Assembly (NCBI GenBank): GCA_025936205.1 | Contig: JAICTU010000346.1 | Location: 1 to 9,899, forward strand | Direction: 5' to 3' | DNA from: Polyangiaceae bacterium | Lineage (GTDB): Bacteria; Myxococcota; Polyangia; Polyangiales; Polyangiaceae | DNA length: 9,899 nt | Part shown: positions 1-6,158 of the stretch, piece by piece | How the letters are laid out: each line of letters starts with the position of its first letter | Numbering within the stretch: the stretch's first letter is position 1 | The notes under the pieces: model-generated | Databases searched by the model: none | Seen by the model: the letters and a program-made list of their open reading frames with translations, nothing else | What the model was told of the DNA's origin: nothing | Translations under genes and position numbers: made by a program

Positions 1-10
1 GACCATGACG

Positions 11-49
11 GGAGGCGGTGAGTCGCGAGACTTGCCGCCTCCGTTTTTT
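11..49 (+). terminator. Intrinsic (Rho-independent) terminator of a + strand gene left of the window
   Basis: GGAGGCGG at 11-18 pairs perfectly with CCGCCTCC at 35-42. Inside this, two G-U pairs (19-20 with 33-34) and AGTC/GACT (21-24 with 29-32) continue the stem to 14 pairs, closed by a GCGA tetraloop of the GNRA type. One G and then six T (44-49) follow. The T run is on the + strand only, so it should stop transcription coming from the left. A TGA at 6-8 could be the stop of that upstream gene, but too little of it is visible to say. Confidence 0.85.
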
Positions 50-193
50 GTGAGTCGGAGTATCGCAGGGCTGCCTTCTGGAGCTAGCCGGTAGCTAAAG
101 ACGGGCCGCACTGCTACGTCGGAGCGGCCGAGCCGAAATCCAAGCGCGTGAGTACGGCGCCCGTTCTCTCTGTGGGCTGTGTCATACGGCGGC

Positions 194-2980
194 CTACAAG
201 CAAGCGCGCGTGAGTGGACCGCCCGGTTCACCGATACAGCCCCCCTGCTGGGGAACATTGGCGCACGGAAGAAACGCCCCGGTCTGGCCGCAGCCAGGGA
301 CGTCCGTAACGAAGCCTCCGCGGGATTCACAAACTGCCACGGCCATGTCAGCGCAGTTTTGAAGTCGGCTCTGGACGCCTTGTGATTCCTCCCTGCCGTT
401 GCAGTCATAGTCAAACGGCAGATGTGAGCCATTCGGGTCGGGAGCCGCAACCGTGAAGCCTCGCGTTTGCCCGGGGTGTACGTCAGCATTTCCCTCGAAG
501 CAGTCGGTACTGTTGGTCGTGCCTGGCTGCCGCGTCGTCTGGCCCGGCATGTTGAACGAGCCGGAGACGCAGAAGCGAGCTTGCGCGGCGGTGACGGTCG
601 CGAAATCGTCGTTGTCCGGATCCGCATAGTGGAGCACGCAATCGCCGCCACCAGCGCACTCGCCTCTGTTGGTGCAAGCCTCACCGTTGCCACGCAGTGC
701 ATTGCACGCCCCGGTGGAAGTATTGCAGCCGTTGGCGCAATCAGCGTTGCTGACGCACTCGACGCACTGATTCACGGTCACGCTGACCAGTTTGCAATAT
801 TGGCCGTCAGCGCAGGCTTGCGAGCAGCAGATCCCCTGCGTCGCGTTGACCTGCGCCGGCAGCACACAGCTGTTGCTGGCGCATTCTGAATCGGCCCCGC
901 ACGTCTGGCCGTTGGCTTTCAGATTGGGCGTCGTGCAGGTTCGTCCGCTGAAGCCGGTGCCCGTGCAATCGCAGGTAAAGTCCATGGGACCGGTACCGTC
1001 GATGCAACGGCCTCCGTTGGAGCAGGTAGCTGCCGTGCAGACATTGATGTTCTGATCACAGCGCTGCCCGGTGAAGCCGGTGTTGTTGCAGTTGCAGGTA
1101 AACTCTCTCGGAGCCGCGCCGTCGGTGCAGGTGCCTCTCGCGCAGGGGCGGGCATTGCAGGCATTGGCGTCGTTGCCGCAGTTGGGTCCCTCGAAGCCAG
1201 TGTTCGTGCAATCGCAAGTAATTCCGTTGACGCCATCGATGCAGCGACCACCGTTGAAGCAAGAGGACGGAGAACAGTCGTTGACGTTGTTCTGGCAGTT
1301 CGCCCCGGTGAAACCCGTACCCGAGCAGTTGCAGGTGAAGCCGCGCACACCATCCTGACAACGGCCGCCGTTCAAGCAGGAGGTCGCGGTGCAGTCGTTG
1401 ATATTGTTTTGGCAGCGGTCGCCGCTGAAGCCCGTGTCGGTACAATCGCAGGTGGTGGTGCGCACGCCGTCCTGGCACCGGCCGCCATTCAAGCAGGAGG
1501 TCGCGGTGCAGTCGTTGATATTGGTCTCGCAGTGCGGGCCGTTAAAGCCGGTGTTCGTGCAGTCGCAAGCGAAGGAATTGACACCATCCGCGCATGTCCC
1601 GCCGTTTTGACAGGGCTTGCTCGCGCATTCATCGATGTTCGTCTCGCAGCGCGGACCAGTGAACCCAGGGCTGCACGCGCAGGTGAAACTGTCGATGCCA
1701 TCGCTGCACACGCCGCCGTTCTGGCAGGGATTCGGCTGGCAATTGTCGATGTTGATTTCACACAAGGTCCCGGTGAAACCCGCCCTGCACTGGCAAGAAA
1801 ACGAGCCTGCGCCGTCGACACAACTGCCGCCGTTCTGGCAGGGATTGCCCGAGCAGTCGTTGGCATCGACCTCGCATCGGACGCCGGCAAAACCCTTCGG
1901 ACAACTGCAGGAGAAGCCGTTCGCAGAGTCGATGCAGGTTCCCCCGTTCGAGCACGGATTGGAGGCACAGTCGTCGACGTTTGATTCGCAACGGGACCCG
2001 GAAAATCCCGGCGGGCAGCTACAGGTGTAGGCCGCTACGCCATCGGCACATGTGCCGCCATTCAGGCACGGAACGCTCGCACAGTCATCAATGTTGATCT
2101 CACAGCGCACGCCGCTGAAGCCCTGCGGGCACGTGCACGCGAACGTGCCAATCCCGTCGCTGCAGCTTCCGCCGTTCTGACACGGATTCGCCGCACAATC
2201 ATCGGCGTTGACCTCACACGTCGGTCCCGAGTAACCCGACTTGCACCTGCACTCGAAGCCCTTCAGTTGATCGATGCATGCCGCATCGTTCGAGCAGGGC
2301 TTGCCGGCACAGTCGTCGATATTGCTCTCGCAGTTCGCTCCCTCAAAGCCGTCTGGACAGGCGCATGCGTAGCGGCCCGATGCGGCATCCGTCGTGCAGG
2401 CACCACCATTCTGGCAAGGCGCATCTGCGCAACCCCGGATGACCCGCTCGCAATCTACCCCGGAGAAGCCATAGGGACACTGGCAGACGTAAGCGCCGAC
2501 ACGGTCGACGCACGTGCCACCGTTTTGGCACGGAGCGGCGGCACAGTCGTCGATGTTTTCGTCACAGAGCGCCCCCGCATAGCCGGCGAGGCATTCGCAT
2601 TTAAAGCCTTGGTCCTGATCGACACACGCGGAGCCATTTCGGCAAAGGTCCGGGATGCAGCCATCGTCATTGATCTGGCAAAGCCCCCCGGAAAAGCCGG
2701 GCGTGCAGGCGCAAGAGCCATCGCCGCGGCAGTCGCCGTTGTTGAGGCAAGGGTTGGGCACGCAGCGGCTTTCCGCACTGAGCAAGGAGATGCTCTGATC
2801 GCCCGGCGGGCTTTCCGAGACCACTGCCGCATCCGCGGCAGACATGTTGGCTCCCGTTTGCGGCTGCAATGGCCCGCGATACGTGTATTCGCGATGCTCT
2901 CCTTCACATGCCGATAAGGTTGCCAACACCAGGCCGACGAGCCCGCAGCGGCTCACCAGCCAATCACTGCCTCGCACCAC
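194..2980 (-). CDS. Lipoprotein with sixteen tandem EGF-like domains and a cysteine-rich MopE-like C-terminus
   Basis: The 928-residue protein starts with a signal peptide ending in LSAC (lipidated Cys about residue 25), so it should be an exported, membrane-anchored surface lipoprotein. After a Ser/Ala/Pro-rich spacer, sixteen six-cysteine EGF-like domains of about 38-39 residues run from roughly residue 73 to 681. Most begin NIDDC, NIDEC or NINDC, the calcium-binding EGF signature, and carry CxNGGxC and CxCxxGFxGxxC. The tail (about 682-928) has Cys-rich NGxxC...CC units common in myxobacterial surface proteins. It ends with a DCFEG...HPGQT...DYDCNG stretch that resembles the MopE/putative metal-binding motif. 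GTG at 2980 is preferred over the TTG at 2986 because GGGAGG (2987-2992) sits 6 bases before it and touches the TTG. A calcium-rigidified adhesion rod or protein-binding role is inference. No enzymatic domain is visible. The gene stands alone, 139 bp downstream of the DUF3634 gene. Confidence 0.92.
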   Translation of the reverse strand: MVRGSDWLVSRCGLVGLVLATLSACEGEHREYTYRGPLQPQTGANMSAADAAVVSESPPGDQSISLLSAESRCVPNPCLNNGDCRGDGSCACTPGFSGGLCQINDDGCIPDLCRNGSACVDQDQGFKCECLAGYAGALCDENIDDCAAAPCQNGGTCVDRVGAYVCQCPYGFSGVDCERVIRGCADAPCQNGGACTTDAASGRYACACPDGFEGANCESNIDDCAGKPCSNDAACIDQLKGFECRCKSGYSGPTCEVNADDCAANPCQNGGSCSDGIGTFACTCPQGFSGVRCEINIDDCASVPCLNGGTCADGVAAYTCSCPPGFSGSRCESNVDDCASNPCSNGGTCIDSANGFSCSCPKGFAGVRCEVDANDCSGNPCQNGGSCVDGAGSFSCQCRAGFTGTLCEINIDNCQPNPCQNGGVCSDGIDSFTCACSPGFTGPRCETNIDECASKPCQNGGTCADGVNSFACDCTNTGFNGPHCETNINDCTATSCLNGGRCQDGVRTTTCDCTDTGFSGDRCQNNINDCTATSCLNGGRCQDGVRGFTCNCSGTGFTGANCQNNVNDCSPSSCFNGGRCIDGVNGITCDCTNTGFEGPNCGNDANACNARPCARGTCTDGAAPREFTCNCNNTGFTGQRCDQNINVCTAATCSNGGRCIDGTGPMDFTCDCTGTGFSGRTCTTPNLKANGQTCGADSECASNSCVLPAQVNATQGICCSQACADGQYCKLVSVTVNQCVECVSNADCANGCNTSTGACNALRGNGEACTNRGECAGGGDCVLHYADPDNDDFATVTAAQARFCVSGSFNMPGQTTRQPGTTNSTDCFEGNADVHPGQTRGFTVAAPDPNGSHLPFDYDCNGREESQGVQSRLQNCADMAVAVCESRGGFVTDVPGCGQTGAFLPCANVPQQGGCIGEPGGPLTRACL
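935..2764 (-). repeat. Tandem EGF-coding repeat array (16 units of about 114-117 bp)
   Basis: These are in-frame repeats inside the lipoprotein gene. Units 3 to 10 (upstream part) are mostly 38 codons and end in CxCPxGFxG. Units 11 to 16 carry one extra residue, giving CxCTxTGFxG, and are 39-41 codons. The closest pair is units 12 and 13: 36 identical bases recur at 1371-1406 and 1488-1523, exactly 117 bp apart, which points to recent duplication. Confidence 0.9.
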
Positions 2981-2986
2981 TACCAA

Positions 2987-2992
2987 CCTCCC
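2987..2992 (-). promoter_or_regulatory. Ribosome binding site that decides the EGF lipoprotein start
   Basis: Read on the - strand, GAGGGAGG lies directly before TTG GTA GTG GTG. A Shine-Dalgarno cannot work with zero spacing to the TTG at 2986. It is 6 bases from the GTG at 2980 and 9 from the GTG at 2977. I found no convincing promoter in the 139 bp between this gene and the DUF3634 gene, so the two could also be co-transcribed. Confidence 0.6.
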
Positions 2993-3119
2993 TCGAGAAA
3001 ACGAAAGGACCCTAGCAAGGTACTTCGGCCGCTACACTCCCTAGTTGCCTGACGTGCCGATCCCCACCCAGGGAGCTATGCGCGGACAACGACATCCTTC
3101 ACATGTCGCTGGAAAAACC

Positions 3120-3482
3120 TCAACGCCGCCGACGCGCAGGGCGCGCCCCCGCCCGGATCCGTTGCAACGAATACGTGCCGACGACATTGCGCAGGCGCTG
3201 GCATTGCTCGGCGCTGATCTCGCCCTTCGTCTCGAGCTGCGCTCTGCCGCTGCGGCGCACCGCCCAGACTTCGGCCCGCTCGATCGGTGGGGAGCGAACG
3301 ATATCCTCCAAGTCGATGAGCAGGCTCTGCGGCATCCGGCCACGAACAAAGTTGGCTTTTCCATCGCGGACTCGAATGCGGAACAGCTCGGTGCTGCGCC
3401 GGACCGAAATGGCCAGCGGGATCACGAGCAGGCTCAGCGCCAGGATGGTCAGCAGCCAGGTCATGCGGCGAGGTCGGGACAT
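3120..3482 (-). CDS. DUF3634-like small membrane-anchored protein
   Basis: This 120-residue protein has a short basic N-terminus (MSRPRR), one hydrophobic segment at about residues 8-27, and a soluble domain. The domain contains ELFRIRVRDGKANFVRGRMP, DLEDIVRSPP and a QRLRNVVG stretch before an Arg-rich tail. This pattern fits DUF3634, a family of unknown function common in myxobacteria and other proteobacteria; the family match is from memory of its conserved pattern. The frame stays open up to 3638, but the extra 52 residues look non-coding and would overlap the protease gene, so I chose the ATG at 3482, where the hydrophobic segment becomes N-terminal. No clear RBS precedes this ATG or the next one at 3464. 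It is divergent from the protease with 41 bp between start codons, so its promoter may reach into the protease 5' end. Function is unknown. Confidence 0.78.
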   Translation of the reverse strand: MSRPRRMTWLLTILALSLLVIPLAISVRRSTELFRIRVRDGKANFVRGRMPQSLLIDLEDIVRSPPIERAEVWAVRRSGRAQLETKGEISAEQCQRLRNVVGTYSLQRIRAGARPARRRR

Positions 3483-3523
3483 TAGGTTAGCCCGACGGCC
3501 TGGCGCGGGGTAGCCTTGCCGAG

Positions 3524-4882
3524 TTGGACAAGCGAGCTGGGTATCGGGGTTTGGCGCTACTGGCCGGAGCACACGCTTTGTTCGGTTGTGGTGGCGAGGC
3601 GCCGGGGTCTGCGCCCGGAGCGGCCCTCGGCAGCGCACGGCAGGCGTTCATCAATGGCCAGGATGATCGGCGCGAGTACTACGAGCTCACGGACGACCGG
3701 GATCGCTCATTGATGGAGCACTCGATCGTGGCGCTGGTGCCCGACGTGGCGGCGCGACCCCTCTCGCGGGGCAATCTGAGCACGGTCCCCACGTGGGGAC
3801 AGCTGAACGCGCTGTGCCCAGATCAGCCCTTCGTCGACCAACCGTCGGCCGCCTTCTGCTCGGGCGTGCTCGTCGACTGGGATCTGGTGCTGACCTCGGG
3901 CCACTGTGTGGACATCGTTCCGCGCCGCAATCTGCGTGTGGTGTTCAATTACTTCTTCCGGGATCCCGGTGAGCTGGCGCTCACGCGTGGGGATATCTAC
4001 ACCGTGGATGAGGTGGTCCTGGCGCGTGATGATCAGAATGCGGCGCCGGAGCGACTCGACTACGGTTGGCTGCGGCTCAGCGAGCCGGCACGCTTGCCGC
4101 ACGTGCCCGCGGCGGTGCGCACGCAGATACCGGAGCTCGCGCTGGGAGACGGCATCGTGGCCATCAACGCGGGCGGCGGGGTGCCGCTCAAGTTCGACTC
4201 CGGCGGCCGCGTGCGCGATCTACGAGCAGGTCTCGACGACTACTTCGTGGCGGACACGGATACGAGCGAGGGCTCGTCCGGAGGCCCTGCGTTCAACGAG
4301 GACTTTGCGCTGGTGGGCACGCTGGCGCGCGGCGCTCCGGATTTCGTCCGGACCAGCTCCGGCTGCGCCGCCAGCGATCACGAGGAGAACCCGGGCCTGG
4401 CGCGCGAGCAGTTCACGTACGTCGCCCGCTCCGTGGAGGGCCTGTGCCAGGTCGACCCCGATCGCTGGTTCTGCGACTCGAGCTGCAAGGATGGGTGTGA
4501 GCCGCCGCCTTCGCCGGATGTGCTCAGCGAGGTCGCGGGCGGCTGCGCCGTGTCCGAACGGGGTCCAGCGAGCGCGGCGGCGTCAGCGCTCTACGCGACA
4601 GCGTGGGGGGCGGTGCTGCTGGCCGCTGCCCTTCGGCGGCGAGCCGCGTCGCGTCCCACACGCCCCGGAGCGCAAAGCATCGACCGCCCCACACGAGATG
4701 CAACGTTACTTTACATTGAGGCGTCTATATGTAAAGTCTACTTGCATGGTGGAGCGGCGGTTCTGGCAAGGTCGGATCGAAGCGGCCTGGAAGAGCGCTC
4801 GCGTCGTGTGGCTCACGGGTGTCCGGCGTGTGGGAAAGACGGTCCTGGCGTCCAGCTTCGACGCCCCCTTGATGAACTGTGA
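3524..4882 (+). CDS. Secreted trypsin/V8-like serine protease with MYXO-CTERM-like sorting signal
   Basis: The S1-type endopeptidase domain spans about residues 45-310 of 452. The triad is visible: His127 in LTSGHC (normally TAAHC), a likely Asp179 in RLDYGWLRL, and Ser252 in GSSGGP. The GSSGGP form is more typical of glutamyl endopeptidase (V8-like) proteases than the GDSGGP of trypsin. The N-terminus is signal-like and ends in LFGC (Cys22), a possible lipobox. Near residues 339-373 there is GGC, a hydrophobic segment and RRR, the layout of the myxobacterial MYXO-CTERM anchor. The TTG at 3524 is the first usable start after the in-frame stop at 3488; its RBS is poor. The frame continues about 75 residues past the sorting signal and overlaps the ATPase gene by 137 bp, with no recognisable domain there, so the original stop was probably lost. 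Substrate is unknown; a role in extracellular protein digestion is inference. Confidence 0.85.
   Translation: MDKRAGYRGLALLAGAHALFGCGGEAPGSAPGAALGSARQAFINGQDDRREYYELTDDRDRSLMEHSIVALVPDVAARPLSRGNLSTVPTWGQLNALCPDQPFVDQPSAAFCSGVLVDWDLVLTSGHCVDIVPRRNLRVVFNYFFRDPGELALTRGDIYTVDEVVLARDDQNAAPERLDYGWLRLSEPARLPHVPAAVRTQIPELALGDGIVAINAGGGVPLKFDSGGRVRDLRAGLDDYFVADTDTSEGSSGGPAFNEDFALVGTLARGAPDFVRTSSGCAASDHEENPGLAREQFTYVARSVEGLCQVDPDRWFCDSSCKDGCEPPPSPDVLSEVAGGCAVSERGPASAAASALYATAWGAVLLAAALRRRAASRPTRPGAQSIDRPTRDATLLYIEASICKVYLHGGAAVLARSDRSGLEERSRRVAHGCPACGKDGPGVQLRRPLDEL
4708..4737. promoter_or_regulatory. Perfect 9-bp inverted repeat before the ATPase gene, possible operator
   Basis: ACTTTACAT (4708-4716) and ATGTAAAGT (4729-4737) are exact reverse complements separated by 12 bp, giving a 30-bp site. 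It is AT-rich in an otherwise GC-rich window and ends 8 bases before the preferred ATPase ATG at 4746. The half-site spacing suits a dimeric DNA-binding protein; in RNA it would form a hairpin that could hide the ribosome site. No separate regulator gene is adjacent, so autoregulation through the ATPase's own winged-helix region is possible but unproven. Confidence 0.55.
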
Positions 4883-5888
4883 TTTGCCGAGCGTGCAGCG
4901 ACGGCTCGAGGATCCAGAGTCATTCTTTCGCGACCTGACGCACGAGGCGGTGATTCTGGATGAGGTCCATCAACTGTCCGATCCGAGTCGGGTACTGAAG
5001 ATCGCCGCCGATGCTTTTCCGCGCTTACGGGTTCTAGCGACTGGGTCTTCGACCCTAGCGGCGACTCGCAAGTTCAAGGACAGCCTGACCGGGCGCAAGC
5101 GCAGCGTGCTGTTGACGCCGGTGCTGTGGGATGAGTTGGACGCATTCGGTGTGTCCGATCTCGAGCGAAGGCTGCTCTGGGGAGGATTACCGCCCGCGCT
5201 GCTGCGGGCGAGCCATGATCCGGAGCTCTACGCGGAATGGCTGGACTCCTATTTTGCGCGAGATGTCCAGGAGCTCTTCCGATTGGGGAAACGGACCGAG
5301 TTTCTGCGCCTAGTGGAGCTCATGCTGCGGCAGAGCGCGGGTCTAGCTGAGATCAGCTCCTTGGCAAAACATGTGGGGGTCAGCCGTCCCACCATCATGC
5401 AATGGCTCGAGGTGCTGCAGGTCACGAACGTGCTGCATCAAGTGCGGCCCTATGCGGGCGGCGGCCGACGAGAAATTCTTGCTCAGCCGAAGTTCTATGG
5501 CTTTGATACGGGGTTCGTGTGCTACGCGCGCGGCTGGGACAGCCTGCGCCTCGAAGATCGTGGCGGTCTGTGGGAGCATCTGGTGCTCGACGTGCTGCTG
5601 TCGATCCCCACCGCCAAGATTCACTATTGGCGTGACAAACAGGGGCGCGAGCTCGACTTTGTCTTGCCGAGAACGCGAGACGAGGTGGATGTCATCGAAT
5701 GCAAGTGGCAGCCTGATGCCTTCGATCCCGCAACGCTCGCCGTGTTTCGAACCGCCTATCCAAAAGGCTGCAATCTCGTCGTCAGCCCAGCAACAGAGGT
5801 GCACCGGCGCCGGTTCGCCGAGCATGAGGTGATCTTCTGCTCCCCCGCGGAACTGCGCAGCCCCAGGTATTCAGTGGGTACATCCTAG
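4746..5888 (+). CDS. AAA_14/DUF4143-family ATPase
   Basis: This 380-residue protein has the full family layout. Walker A is GVRRVGKT (25-32) and Walker B is AVILDEVHQL (about 68-77). A TGSS sensor-like stretch (99-102) precedes the conserved LTGRKRSVLLTPVLWDEL. A winged-helix-like region follows near 198-225 (SLAKHVGVSRPTIMQWL). The C-terminal DUF4143 domain contains ELDFVL (302-307) and VIECK (316-320), which together resemble a PD-(D/E)xK nuclease core (Asp304, Glu318, Lys320). These ATPases are widespread and poorly understood; DNA-related or mobile-element-like roles are often proposed. I chose ATG 4746 because it follows the inverted repeat and gives the usual short N-terminus; ATG 4698 in the same frame would put the repeat inside the gene. 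Neither has a good RBS. TTA codons (5025, 5187) and the AT-rich leader differ from neighbouring genes, which hints at horizontal acquisition. Confidence 0.9.
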   Translation: MVERRFWQGRIEAAWKSARVVWLTGVRRVGKTVLASSFDAPLMNCDLPSVQRRLEDPESFFRDLTHEAVILDEVHQLSDPSRVLKIAADAFPRLRVLATGSSTLAATRKFKDSLTGRKRSVLLTPVLWDELDAFGVSDLERRLLWGGLPPALLRASHDPELYAEWLDSYFARDVQELFRLGKRTEFLRLVELMLRQSAGLAEISSLAKHVGVSRPTIMQWLEVLQVTNVLHQVRPYAGGGRREILAQPKFYGFDTGFVCYARGWDSLRLEDRGGLWEHLVLDVLLSIPTAKIHYWRDKQGRELDFVLPRTRDEVDVIECKWQPDAFDPATLAVFRTAYPKGCNLVVSPATEVHRRRFAEHEVIFCSPAELRSPRYSVGTS

Positions 5889-5931
5889 GGTCGCGCGGGG
5901 TGCTTTGGCGCCGAGCCCATCGCCCGCCCCG

Positions 5932-6158
5932 TCAGGGGCTGAACTTGACCTGGCCCAGGTCGACTGCTACCGCCCCCGGGGCAGGAGAACTGCAGCTCGA
6001 AGCCGAGCAGCTGCGAGGGGTCGATGGTCGGTTCGGGGATGCCGCCCGTGAACATGGCCCAGGGCAGGGAGACCGTTCCCGATGCCGGCAGCGTGTCGAC
6101 GTTGGCAGTGGGCTGCTGGCACTCGGTTCCAGCGCCGCGCCGTGCTCCAGTGCGGCCC
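5932..6158 (-). pseudogene. Frameshifted C-terminal remnant of a carbohydrate-binding (CBM-like) domain
   Basis: Reading the - strand just after the GH44 stop but in another frame gives ...ECQQPTANVDTLPASG, then VSLPWAMFTGGIPEP, then IDPSQLLGFELQFSC. This looks like the end of the beta-sandwich carbohydrate-binding domains attached to myxobacterial secreted glycosidases. The frame then slips: after TGC, in the run CCCCGGGGG (5976-5984), removing one base gives AVAVDLGQVKFSP and a TGA at 5932-5934, the expected last strand and end. There is no start codon or N-terminal domain, so it is a fragment, not a gene. The single-base slip in a homopolymer could be a sequencing error. Even so, the piece lacks its 5' part, because the GH44 coding sequence occupies the upstream DNA. 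Confidence 0.55.

Noticed and set aside
82..96. Small inverted repeat AGCTA/TAGCT about 100 bp past the EGF gene stop.
   Set aside because: It has a five-pair stem and no T run on the - strand; too weak to call a terminator.
1409..1984. Long + strand open frame (191 codons) antisense to the EGF array, and a similar one at 2267-2917 (216 codons).
   Set aside because: They arise because the repeated EGF codons lack stops on the opposite strand; they encode low-complexity Ala/Val/Arg-rich sequence with no motif, while the - strand has a signal peptide and sixteen six-Cys domains.
3041..3364. A 107-codon - strand frame and two + strand frames (3045-3485, 3103-3513) around the DUF3634 gene.
   Set aside because: They have no recognisable motif and overlap the better-supported DUF3634 reading frame, which has a membrane segment and family pattern.
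3906..4697. N-terminal extension of the ATPase frame back to 3906.
   Set aside because: The extension lies inside the protease gene and is Arg/Ser-rich shadow sequence; the ATPase fold starts just after 4746.
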